From the NCBI RefSeq assembly GCF_000002985.6, contig NC_003283.11, positions 18,849,501 through 18,913,500 of the forward strand: a stretch of 64,000 nt of DNA, read 5' to 3'. The position numbers were made by a program, and so were the translations under genes. The notes beneath the pieces were generated by a model. It was not told where the DNA came from. It saw nothing but the letters and a program-made list of their open reading frames with translations, and searched no databases. The DNA is from Caenorhabditis elegans. Its lineage: Eukaryota; Nematoda; Chromadorea; Rhabditida; Rhabditidae. Below, one piece after another: positions 1-11,249 of the stretch; position 1 is the stretch's first letter; the number at the start of each line of letters is the position of its first letter.

Positions 1-86
1 TTTTTTTTTTCAAAATAAATTTTTCGAAAAAAAATTTTTTTTTTTGTTTTTTTTTCTAAACTTTATTTTTTTTTTCAATTTTTCAG

Positions 87-3000
87 GGCTCCGAATCACC
101 GCTCTACACAAAATCTAACCTACAAAAACTAGCAGAAGCTTTACAAAAAATCGATATTTGCCACGATTCATCGCCGAGTCAACCGGTAAAGCTGGTCACC
201 AAATACGGGAAGGAAGAAGTTTTTTCATTTTTTGAGCAAGATTTTCTGAAAGCTACACGATGGTTCACTTATTTTGATGAATTTCAAGATTTGGATCAGG
301 AACAGAAGGTTTGTCAGATTTTATTTTGGGAAAATTGAAATTTTCGATTTGTCCCGCCAATTTCGGGACAGGGGACATAGGGAGGCGATTTTCAATACGA
401 AATTCGGAATCTCCTTGAAATTTGCGTTAATTTAAAACCCATATTGACTATATTTCAAAAATTTGAGTTTTCAGGCCGAAATGGGCCGATTTCAGGCCAT
501 TTTCGGTCCGAAAACAGTTTTTTATCTTGTGAATTAATCTTACTATTAGTTTTGTTCAACAATACAATTTGTAGCAATCAAATTCCGACATTTTCTTTTT
601 CCAGGCCCAAAAAAGCCTGGAATCGGCCTATTTCGGCCTGAAATTCAAAATTTTCAGAACCCAGTCAATATAGGGATCAAATCAGTAGCAAATTTTATGT
701 AAATTTCGAATTTTTTATTTTCAAAATCTGTACGATGTCCGTTGTCCCCAAATTTTGGGACAAAGTGGGACAATTCGAAAAAAAAAAATTTTTTTTTTGA
801 AAACTTTTTAAAAATTGTCTGAACTTTCAGCTAGAACTGATTCAAGCTATTTGGCACGTGTGGTCCCGTCTCTACAAGCTTTCCACGTCAGCAATTGGAA
901 AACGCCGGCAGATTTGTGAGGATAAAATGCTAATGATAAGCCATGGCTCCGAGTATACTGTAATGGATCTCACGAAAATTGAATTTGATTTTTCATGGTG
1001 CACAAAATATACTAATGAGCAAATGCAACAGTGAGTAGGAATTATTGTGAAAATTGAAAAAATTGAAGAAACAAATTTTTTTTTTCGAAATTTTTTTTTC
1101 GAATTTTTTTTGCGAGTAATTTTTTGCACTTTTTAGTCAAAATCATCCAATTTCCGTTAATTTGAACCCCATATCGACTCATTTTGGACCATTTTGAGAT
1201 TTTCGGCCTAAAAGGGCCTAATTCTGGCCTATTTCAGTCTGAAAACTCAAACTTCGAAAACCTGGACAACAAGGACGTAAAAATTATGCAAATTGCCCAA
1301 AAAAACGTCAGTTTTAACACAGAAACAGTAAAAAGCCTGAAGCGGCCTGAAACGGCCCGATTCGGCTTAAAAACCAAAATTCTCAGAACCTAGCCAATAT
1401 GGGTGTCATTTTTTTGGAAATTTTACGGAGAATTCGAATTTTTGCATATAAAAGTTGTTACTAATACACAAATGTCCCAAATTGTCCCATCAGTGGCCAA
1501 ATTTTCAGAAAAAGCTTAAAATGGACCAATTTTCCCAATTTTTAGCACATTTTCTCCCAAATTTTGTGAAATTTCTTGCAGCTTCATCGACAACACGCAA
1601 AATAGTTTTCTGTATAAACTGGTGGACTATATGATGGACCTGAAGCCCAGTGACGTGGAACTATCCTTCATGATCTGCCAGGCGTGCTTCCACTACGCGG
1701 GACAACGATTTCATGGAAAAATGCTGGAAATTTGTGAAAATTTTCAGCAAAAATTGGCCGATGAGCTTCACGAATTTTATGTGGACGAGTGGAGAATGCC
1801 CAATTACTCTGGGAGGTTGTCACAGCTATTAAGGATTAATAATCGCATTCGGGTAGAGGATTTTTTGTGAAAATGGCTAATAACTTGCTGAAACTAGCAA
1901 GAATCTTATTAAAAGCTCAAAAAATGAACAAAATTCCAAGAAAAACGATCAAAAACTGACTTTTTTGAACTTTTTTGCACAATTTTATATTTTGTCCCCT
2001 CAGTGGCTCTGATATGGGACATCTAAATTAATTTTAACTGCTGAATTCGAATTCGCCGTGAAATTTGCGAAATTTTAACACCCATCTTAACTAGGTTCTG
2101 AGAATTTAGGGTTTCAAGCCGAATCGGGCCGTTTCAGGCCGCTTCAGGCCCAACAGTAATATTTCTTTTAGAATCCAGTCAAGAAGTATTGATTGAGTTG
2201 AAATATGCACGGCATCCTCGCTAAATTCGAAAATTTTAGTTTTGGCCCAAAAAAGCCTAAACTCGGCCTATTCCGGCCTGAATCTTCAAATTTTCTGAAT
2301 CTAGTCAATATGGGTGTCAAATTTTACGTAAATTTTCGGCAGAATCCAAATTTTTGGCTTAAAATGCAATAGCTCTGACCGAAAATAGTGAATTTGGAGC
2401 AGAAACCTTTAAATTCAAAAATTTCAAGCCTCAAAATATTTGCGATTACAGTGAATTTTGCGTGTTGTCATTTAGAGATTCGAATTCTCCGTAAAATTCC
2501 CGAAATTTTGACACCCATATTGACTACGTTCTGAAACTTTCGATTTTCAGGCCGAAATAGGCCCACAGTGGGCCCGAAATTTCACTTTTACGAAATTTAG
2601 TTATTTTGCATTAGGCTAATAGATGTGTTAAATGCATGTTGAAAAAGTTCTGAAAATCTGGAAGTTTGGGCCCAAAAAGGCCTAAAATCGGCCTATTTCG
2701 GCCTGAAATCCAAAATTCTAAACCTAGTCAATATGGGTGTCAAAACTTCGGAAATTCAACGAAAAATCCAAAAATAACAATTTCAAGCGCTATAAACTCA
2801 TAGTTTTCTGAGTTTTACACAAAAATTGATTTTCGAAAAAAAATTGTTTTTCGAAATTCATTATCTCACTCAATTTTCAAGATTTCGAGCTGAAAATTGG
2901 CTTAAACTGTGCCGAAACTTGTGAACTATTAGGTAAAAACATAAAACAAGTTTTCTTTGAAAAAAATTTTAAAAAAACGAAATTTTTAAATTTTGAATTT

Positions 3001-3163
3001 CCAAAAGTTTTTTTTCGAAAAATCAATAGTATCGATTTTTCCCTATTTTTATTTTATTTTTCAGGAAGACATCTGGAAATGCCGTAAAAAACAAGAAATT
3101 GCCGAGATTTTCGACGTCTACAGTATCCAATATTCCCATCCGGACATTTTTAAGGATATCTGA
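87..3163 (+). CDS. Nuclear hormone receptor, C-terminal part (5' end outside window)
   Basis: Four coding exons can be joined in frame: 87-308, 831-1030, 1582-1852 and 3065-3163, with TGA at 3161-3163. They encode about 264 residues of a nematode NHR ligand-binding domain. No zinc finger is present, so the DNA-binding domain should lie to the left of the window. Identification rests on close similarity to the complete NHR gene at 45817-51026. Shared segments include a FLKATRWFTYFDEFQ block (FLRAATWFSYFDDFQ in the other), WHVWSRL, a DVELSxM helix and the ending FDVYSIQYSHPDIFKDI (FDVHTMRFSHYEYFEDL in the other). The last three exons are 200, 271 and 99 nt in both genes. NHRs are nuclear ligand-regulated transcription factors; the ligand and targets of this one cannot be read from sequence. 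The introns are filled with GGCC-rich fold-back repeats. The gene converges on wars-1. Confidence 0.85.
390..1440. repeat. GGCC-rich fold-back repeats in NHR introns
   Basis: Two copies (about 390-720 and 1150-1440) of an inverted repeat. Outer arms carry GACACCCATATTGACTAGGT-like sequence or its reverse complement, degenerate here. The middle is rich in AGGCCGAAATAGGCCGATTT-like sequence. The same family recurs in wars-1 introns and in the right-hand NHR introns. Confidence 0.8.
2040..2770. repeat. GGCC-rich fold-back repeats, two copies
   Basis: Copies at about 2040-2350 and 2470-2770, in the last intron of the left NHR gene. Each starts with the 'ACACCCAT...TGACTA' arm and ends with 'TAGTCAATATGGGTGTCAA'. 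Confidence 0.8.
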
Positions 3164-3210
3164 AAATTTTTGTTTTTTTTTTAATCTTAAAAAAATCAAA
3201 AAATTCTTGC

Positions 3211-3216
3211 AATAAA
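3211..3216 (+). other. Poly(A) signal of the left NHR gene
   Basis: An AATAAA hexamer lies 48 nt after the NHR stop codon, in the normal 3' UTR distance for this organism. Confidence 0.7.
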
Positions 3217-3950
3217 GTTTATTTTTGGGACCAAACGAGAAATCGATAATTGAATAAATTAATTTCGAAAAAAAAATTCGAATTGAAAAAAGAAAAACCA
3301 GGAAAGGGGCGGAGCCAAAGCTGGGGGGAAGGGGGCGGGGCAAAAGCATTATGATTGTTTCTGAGACGGACAAAAAGAGGGGGAAAACGAAGGAAAAAAA
3401 AATTTCCAAAAAATTCGAATTTCTAGTTTCAAAATTTGGATTACATCAGGCGAAAAAATTAGATTTTTTCAAATTTCTGTAAAATTTCAAAAAAGTTGCG
3501 GAAAATTCAAAATTTTTGTGCAATTTTGGCAAATTTTCAGATAAAAATCGATTTTTTGAGAAATTTTAGTTTTTTGTAATTTTAAGACCAAAAAAAAATT
3601 TTTTTTTTTTTGAGAAAATCCAATTTTTCGGCAAAAAATTTCAAAAAACCGAAAAATTTTGAAAAAAGGCCAAAATTGTAGCGGAAAACTCGATTTTTCA
3701 GCGGAAATTCAAATTTTTTGGGAACTTTTCTGATACTCTGGTTGAAAATCCAATTTTTAGGCCAAAAATTTCAAAAAAACCGAAATTTTTTGAAAAAGGT
3801 CAAATTTTAAGGCTAAAAAATCCAAAAATTCTGGAAAAAACGGGGGAAACTAAATTTTAAGCAAAAAATTAAATAAGAAAAAACACCAACAACGAGTAAA
3901 AAAAAAAAGGAAAATCTCAACAATTGGGCCTAAGCCTGAGCCTAAACGGC
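3217..3950. other. Intergenic region between convergent NHR and wars-1 ends
   Basis: There is no gene here. The sequence is A/T homopolymer-rich, with one G-rich island at about 3300-3350 carrying GGGGCGGAGCC and GGGGGCGGGGC. Similar GGGCGGAGC boxes occur at about 53970-54002. At 3926-3952 a short run of CCTAAGCCTGAGCCTAAA precedes the wars-1 stop. Confidence 0.6.
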
Positions 3951-6900
3951 CTAATATTTATAGGCCAATGGCCGAACTTTGACAAATTCTTCGACAGTCT
4001 CATCGGTGACCAGCTTGCGTCGCTCCTGCATTTCCAGTACAATTTCCTGTACTTTTTGTGTGGCAAGGGCCTTCAATTCACCCGAAAGCATTTCTCCTTT
4101 CGTGTAATTCTCTCGGATTTCGGCCAGCTTCTCGTCGTCGTCGAGGAAGAAACGAAGGAATTGATATGAGATATCCACGTCACAGTTGCCACCTTTTTCG
4201 CGATGCTCTTGCACAGTTTGTTGACCCCCCGAAAATGCGTATTTGTTGATCTGAAAAGGACAAAAAATTGAAATTTTTTTTTCGAACTTTTTAAAAAGTT
4301 GTCCCGACAATTGCGGGGACATGGGACACTCCAAATAATTTTTCAGTGAGATTTTCGAAATCCCCATGAAATTTGCGGAATTTTGACACCCATATTGACT
4401 ATGTTCTGAGAATTGGAAATTTCAGGTCGAAATAGGCCGATTTTAGGCCGCTTTAGACCCAATAATAAAAATTATTAAGCATTCATTTCTTACATTTTGA
4501 TTACTTTAATGAGATCAATATAAATTGCCATGATTCTAAAAAATATGTTTTTGGGCCGAAAATGGGCCTATTTAGGCCGATTTTAGGCTGTTTTGAGAAC
4601 AAAACTATACATTTCCAAAATATAGGCTATTTATATTCCATAAATCTAGTGAGTAGATATATATACCAAAATCTAGAAATGTATATTTTTAGGCCGAGAA
4701 TGGCCTATTTCGGCCTGAATTTTCAAATTTTCAGAACCTAGTCGACATGGGTGTCAAAATTTCGTAAATTTCATGGAGAATTCGGATTTCATGAGGAAAA
4801 ATTATGAAAATCCAAAGAATCGCAAAATTTAGTAATTTTTTTTTTAATTTGAATTTTTTGGACTTTTTTAAAATTTGTCCCGACAAGTGTGGGGACATGG
4901 GACACTTCTCGTATTTTTTTAAGTGCTATTTTCGAAATCTCCATGAAATTTCCAAAATTTTGACACCCATATTGACTATGTTCTGAAACATTGAGTTTCC
5001 AAGCCGAATTATGCCGATTCTGGGCCGTTTTGGGCCGAAGCGTGTGAATTCTCATAACCTAACCAATATTTAGCCTACATATTTGCAAGCACAACATATT
5101 TTGACCAAATTCCAAAATTGTATATTCTAGGGCCCAAAGTGGTCTAAAATCGGCCTATTTCGGCCTGAAAATTCGGGCTCACCGAATCTAGCCGATATGG
5201 GTGTCAAATTTCCGCAAATTTCAAGGAGAATTCGAATTTCGACATGAAAAACACGCAAAATTCACAGAAAATGTGAAAACTTAAAACGGTGTTGTCAGCT
5301 CTTTTTAGGCCGATTTAGGCCGACCTTTCAACCAATTTTGCCTCATATTGCATCAATTTTCCAACAAATTTTAGTTTTTATACTACGTGATGGAATCAAA
5401 AATCATACAAACTACAATTTATATCTATTCCAAAAGAAAAGAAAAATATGATGATAAGAAGTACAAAATAATTCATCATTTATCATCATTAAGTGATTAT
5501 TTTTCAGAGAAAACTCATTTTTCCATCAAAATCATCATTTTTCACTTATTTCGACCGCCTAATGATAACGACTATGCTCATTTCGAAAAAAAAACACGTT
5601 ATTTTCCAGTAAAATTGTACTTCAGGAGTTTCTGGTACGTTTTTTAAATGTTTTTTTTCCAAAAATTGAGTTTCCAGGCCGAAATAGGCCGTTTACAGAC
5701 CGTTATGGGCTCAAAAAATATTTTTTTTTTTTGGAATCTAGTGAACGCATATTTTTTTAATCGAATATGAGAAATTTGTTTCGTGTAAGTTCTCGAAAAT
5801 TTTGAATTTTAGGCCTGAAAAGGCTTAAGCTCTGCCTATTTCGGTCTGGAAATTTAAAACTTCAAAACCTGAGTCTATGTTAAACATAATTAATCGTTTT
5901 TAAATTTTTTTTAAATTTCAAGGAAAATTCTTTGTCCGAAATTTCAGGCCGTTTCCGGGCTGTTTAGGCCCAGAAACTTTTTGAGGCTCAGAAAAACACG
6001 AAGGTTGCGGAGAATTTGAATTTCTTGACGAAATGGGCAATTTTCAAAAAATTTTGAATTTTCGGGCCGTTTCAGGCCACCAAAATTTCACAAATTTTCG
6101 AAAAAAAAACTATGTCAGGCCGTTTCAGAACCGAGCCTGTATATCTTCCATAAATCTACTTGGTTGATATATATTGACAAAAATGTACGATTTTCGGCCC
6201 ACAATGGCCTATTTCGGCCTGAAATTACAAAATTTCAAAACCAAGTCGATATGGGGGTCAAAATTTCGCAAATTTCGTGGAGAATTCGATATTTTAAAAG
6301 AAAAATTACGAAAACGCCAGGAATCTAAAATTGCATTCGTTTTTTCGCAAATTTTCAATTTTGGAGGGATTTGTCTAATTTTCGGTCGTTTTTTCATGAA
6401 AAAACTCAATTTTCCGTCGTTTTTTCATGAAAAAACAAAATTTTCGTTCGTTTTTCCGTGAGAAAACTCAATTTTCGGTGGTTTTTTCACGAAAAAACTC
6501 AATTTTCGTTCGTTTTTTCATGAAAAAACTCATTTTTCGGTCGTTTTTTCAAGAAAAAACTCAATTTTCGCTGCTAATCACCTTATTCTTAATCTGTTTC
6601 GCCGTATCACTCAAAAAGATACACGTATTCGGCTCAGAAGCGCTCATCTTCGTCTGTGCTCCCGTAAGAGCCGGTAGGAATGTGGAAAAGATTAAAGATG
6701 GCTTAGAGGCCTTCAATCTTGGAGCCACGTCACGTGTCATACGGAAAAATGGGTCCTGGTCGATGGCACACGGGATCAGACATGGAATATCGTTTCGTTT
6801 TCCGAAAATTTGTGGAAATGATGAAGCAAAGCACGGAGCCGCTTCGACAGCCGGAAAAGCCGCTTTTCCGAGACAATCCTCGGGGGTGAAGCCGAAAATC

Positions 6901-9704
6901 GCTCGGGCCTGATTCGTATTGACGACTTTCCAGATTTTGACGATATTCTCGTAGAACGGTGGGCACATGTAGTCGAAATTGTTGAAAATGAAGGTTTTTG
7001 TCGGATCAAAACCGACGGAAATGATGTCTTTCATGTTTTCACGGGCCATTTTTTTCGCCTCGTCGACCTGAAATTTGAATGAAAAAATGAACATTTTTTA
7101 GACTTCAAAAAATTTGTGTCCCGACAATTGCGGGGACATGGGACAGACACTCCACGTAATTTTTCAGTAATGTTTTCAAATTCGCTATGAAATTTCCGAA
7201 ATTTTAACACCCATATTGACTAGGTTCTGAGAATTGGAAAGTTCAGGCCGATATAGGCCGATTCTGGGCCGTTTCGGGCCTAAATTTGTACATTTTGAAA
7301 AACCTAGCCTATGTGCATTCTATAAGTGGCACTAATTTGATATAAATTGGCGAAAATCTAAAAATGTATATTTTTCTGGGCCCACATTGGCCTATTTCGG
7401 CCTGAAAATTTAAACTGTCAGAACCTAGTCGTTATGGGTGTGTCAAATTTTCGCAAATTTTTTGGGGAGAATTCGAATTTTAAAAGGAAAAATCTTAAAA
7501 TTTAGTAATTTTTTCTCAAAAATATGATTTTTTTGACTTTTTTTAAATGTGTCCCGACAATTGCGGAGACATGGGACACTCCACGTGATTTTTGAGTAAT
7601 GTTTTCAAATTCTCCATGAAATTTCCGAAATTTTGGCACCCATATTGACTATGTTCTGAAAAATTGAGTTTCCAGGCCGAAATAGGCCAATTTCAGGCCG
7701 TTATGGGCTCAAAAATATAATTTTTTGGAATATAGTGGACACATATTTTTAAAATCAAACTTTAAAATGTTTTTCGTGTAGGTTCTGAAAATTTTGAAAA
7801 TTGGGCCTGAAAAAGCCTAAACTCGGCCTTTTTCGGTCTGAAAAAAAAGATTACTAAAATTTTGGGATTCTCGTGTTTTTAGTAACTTGTTATATGAAAA
7901 TTCGAAATCTTCATGCAATTTCCAAAATTTTGACACCCATATTGACTGGGTTCTGAAAACTTTAAGTTTCCAGGCCGAAATAGGCCGATTTCAGGCCGTT
8001 CTGGGCCCAAAAATTGAAGTTTTCAATGTATAGTTAATGTGTTTCAAGCCATAGTAAATATCGACTCGATTCTGAAAACATACACTTTTGGGCCCGAAAA
8101 GGCCCGAAATCGGCCTATTTCGGCCTGAAAATTCAATGTTTCAGAACCTAGCCGATATGGGTGTCAAAACTTCGGAAATTTCATGGAGAATTCGAATTTT
8201 CACATGAAAAATTACGAAAATCCGGGAAAAATTTCGAATTTTCAGCCAAAAAAAAAAAGCTCGGCTACCTTCATATCTTTCCACAAGAATTTCTCGTCAT
8301 CAGTCATTTGAATGACAAGTGGCACATCGAACACCTCCTGAAGCCATTTTGTGAAGATAAATGGGACTAAATGGCCCAAATGTAGGCTTCCAGACGATGC
8401 TCCGCGGCCTGTGTACAGGTAGAATGGTTTTCCCTGCTCTTTTCGATCCAAAATTGCCGTCAAATCACGATGAGCAAAGAACATTCCACGGCGGAGCATT
8501 GGGGAGGCTTTGTGTCCGGTAACACGTTCGAAACGGGCAATTATCTCCTCGTCGAGCTTCCGGCAACCGAATTTCACTGGAAAAATTGAGAAATTTTGGT
8601 GTAAAAACTGTAAAAATTGGTGAATTTTTAGCGAAAATTTCAGTTCAAATATGGAAAATTTGAATTCTCCATGAAATTTCCGAAATTTTGACACCCATAT
8701 CGGCTAGGTTCTGAAAATTGGAAATTACAGGCCGAAATAGGCCGATTTCAGGCTATTTTAGGCCTTAGGTTACATAATTCGGAATTTGGACGAAATATAT
8801 TGTTCTTGCAAATATCTAGAACAAATATTGACTGGGTTCGGAGAATTTATGCACCTCGGCCCAAAACAGCCCTGAAATCGGCCTATTTCGGCCTGAAACT
8901 CTAATTTCTCAGAACCCAGTCAATTTGGGTGTCAAACTTTCGGAAATTGTATGGAGATTTCGAAAATTTTACTGAAAAATTATATGGTGTGTCCCATGTC
9001 CCCGCAATTGTCGGGACAAATGGTGAAAAAGTCAAAAAAATGCAAATTTTTGAAGAGAAATTACTAAATTTTGAGATTTTCGTGTTTTTTCCCAACAAAA
9101 TTCGAATTCTCCTTGAAATTTGCGGAAATTTGACACCCATATCGGCTAGGTTCTGAAAATTTAAAATTTCAGGCCGAAATAGGCCATTCTGGGCCAAAAA
9201 TATCTATAATTTTTTAGATTTTAGTCAATATGTAACAAGTTAGTATATTTATGGAATAAGGTTCTCGAAATCTACAATTTATACTTTTCAAGCCCAAAAC
9301 GGCACTGAAATCGGCCTATTTCGGCCTGAAATTTCAAATTTTCAGAACCCAGTCAATATGGGTGTCAAAATTTCGCAAATTTCATGGAGAATGCGAATTT
9401 TGATGGGAAAAATCACACGAAATTCAGTGGAAACACTTTTTTTTACAAAAAAAAAATTCGATTTTAGCCAATTTTCTTGGGGGTTTAGGCTCATTTATCT
9501 GGATTTTCTCCGTGTTTTTCAGCCACCAATTTTCTTCTCCGTACCAATAAGCTTATCATAATCGATTCCAGTGGCTTTTGTAGTGGTAACCTCCCATGGT
9601 GTAACCCGATCTTCTTCATCTTCCTGAACTCCTCCTCCGGCGGCTCCTCCGTTCACTTTTAAATTTTCAATTTCCGCCGCAACTTGTTCGGCTGGAGCTG
9701 CCAT
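3951..9704 (-). CDS. wars-1: Tryptophanyl-tRNA synthetase, cytoplasmic
   Basis: Exons on the minus strand are 9704-9545, 8576-8269, 7067-6582 and 4250-3951 (TAG 3953-3951). All junctions are in frame, giving 417 residues. The enzyme charges tRNA-Trp with tryptophan using ATP, a class I synthetase of the eukaryotic cytosolic type. HLGH (class I HIGH motif) is at about 119-122 and KMSAS (KMSKS loop) at about 296-300. The segments [29 protein letters not shown] and [10 protein letters not shown] match cytosolic TrpRS throughout. The N-terminal extension is short and lacks the vertebrate WHEP domain. The start is chosen because an acceptor lies 17 nt upstream and the frame then reads into GIDYDKLI, where the conserved core begins. 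Introns 1-3 are packed with GGCC fold-back repeats. The name is from memory of the gene order. Confidence 0.95.
4340..6300. repeat. GGCC-rich fold-back repeat cluster, wars-1 intron 3
   Basis: At least three copies (about 4340-4790, 4920-5240 and 5650-6300, the last degenerate). Copies are separated by the GTCCCGACAATTGCGGGGAC-type motif, and 5380-5650 is apparently unique AT-rich sequence. Confidence 0.75.
6380..6572. repeat. 31-bp minisatellite with palindromic TTTTTTCATGAAAAAA core
   Basis: About six tandem units, each containing TTTTTTCATGAAAAAACTCA plus a variable TTTTCGGTCG-like spacer. The array begins about 10 nt inside wars-1 intron 3, next to the exon 3 donor at 6581-6580. Confidence 0.85.
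7170..9400. repeat. GGCC-rich fold-back repeat cluster, wars-1 introns 1 and 2
   Basis: About five copies: 7170-7480, 7600-7860 and 7890-8200 in intron 2, and 8650-8960 and 9100-9400 in intron 1. Arms are TTCTCCATGAAATTTCCGAA plus ACACCCATATTGACTAGGTT, repeated in inverse at the other end; the loop is GGCC-rich. Exon 2 (8576-8269) lies between two copies. Confidence 0.8.
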
Positions 9705-9724
9705 TTTTGCTGTGTTGAACCCTG
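9705..9724 (-). promoter_or_regulatory. wars-1: Probable trans-splice acceptor and 5' UTR of wars-1
   Basis: On the minus strand TTTTTTTCAG ends at 9722, and a 17-nt leader then runs to the ATG at 9704. No open upstream coding exon is visible, so the site fits spliced-leader addition. Confidence 0.6.
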
Positions 9725-11249
9725 AAAAAAATAAATTGGGGTGAATTTTACGAAGCTTTTTACAAAAATTGAATAAAAACCAGAAAAATCTGAGAATTTT
9801 GTGTGAAAAAATCGAAAATTTTCCATAAAATTTCACATTTTTAAAGCCATTTTTCTACAAATTTTCAGAAAAAATATAAAATTTGTCGAAAAATCAAATT
9901 TTTATGCAAAATTTTAGGGACAAAAATTGAAATTATCGAATTTAAAAATAAATTTTCAAAATTTACATTTCTAGGCGAAAATATGGATTTTTAGTAAAAA
10001 TTGGCAATTTTCGGGCAAAAATGAATAATTTCTGATCAATATCGAATTTTTGGAAGAAATTTAGGCGTTTTTCAGCAAAAAATCCAATTTTTTAGGCGTT
10101 TTTTCGGATTTAATTGTATTTTTTTCAGTGTTGTGTCTGGAAATTTCTGGAAAAAACTGGATTTAAAAAAAAAAAATTTTCCTGAAAAAAAACCAAATTT
10201 TCACGAAATTTGCTCCAAACAATGTGTGATTTTTAAAGGATCTCTATGCAAATTTTAGGAAAATTCAAATTTTATGTTATTTACTCGAAAAATCTAATTT
10301 GTGACAAAATTTTCACCAAATTTCTGAAAAAAAAACGTTTTTTTAAATAAATTTTAACCGAAATTGCGCGATTTTATAATGATTTTTTAGTAAATTTTCA
10401 GAAAAAATCTGAGTTTTTATTAAATTTTGAGGATTTTTATGTAAAATTTTAGAGCGACAAAAATTGAAATTATTGAATTAATAAAATTCGATTTTCGGTA
10501 GAATTTTAATTTTTCGCTCAAAATTGGAATTTCTAGCCGAAAAAACGATGAATTTTTCCGGCAAAAATTCGCATTTTCAGGGAATTTTCACGGTAAAATA
10601 TAATAAATTCTGATTAAAATCAAAATTTTTGGAAGAAATTTCAATTTTTTGCGTTTTTCAGACAAAAAACGAATTTTAATTTGATTTTTTTTCAAATTTT
10701 TCCTGCAAAAAAAATCTCAAAAATAAGAAAAGAATAGGTAAAAATTGTGATAAAAAACACAAAAAATCGCAAAAAAAATCACAAAATTTCCACAGAAAAT
10801 GTATATATTTGCAGTCAAAAAAAAATGTGGTGGGGGGATCAGTCAACAAAATAAATTTTTAGAAAAAAGTTTTTAAAAAAGATCATAATTTGATGAGAGT
10901 TAACAAAAAAATAAATTAAAATGGATAAATTAACACAAAAATCGTAGGAAAATTCAATTTTAGCCAAAATTCGGGTGAAAATTCTGAAAAATACAGAAAA
11001 AGCCAAATTTTCTGAATTTTAACATAAAAAATGATGATGGAAAATTGCAGAAAAATCGATTTTCAGGGGATTTTAGGAGAGAAAATTCTGAAAAATATAG
11101 AAAATTACAGTAAAAATTCAATTTTTGGCCAAATTTCGGGTGAAAATTCTGAAAAATACAGAAAAAGCCAAATTTTCTGAATTTTAACATAAAAATGATG
11201 GAAAATTGCAGAAAAATCGATTTTGGGCCAAATTTGCTGAATTTTCCAT
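9725..11249. other. Intergenic region between emb-4 3' end and wars-1
   Basis: No gene is supported. The sequence is AT-rich with many short degenerate repeats. The only clear structure is a tandem duplication: about 10963-11060 resembles about 11127-11225 (shared GGGTGAAAATTCTGAAAAAT and GAAAATTGCAGAAAAATCGA), placed just 3' of the emb-4 stop. Confidence 0.6.

Noticed and set aside
3023..3409. 128-codon minus-strand frame
   Set aside because: Antisense to the last NHR exon and 3' UTR; Phe/Ser/Ile-rich composition from A/T runs.
6427..6912. 161-codon plus-strand frame
   Set aside because: Antisense shadow of wars-1 exon 3 plus the 31-bp minisatellite.
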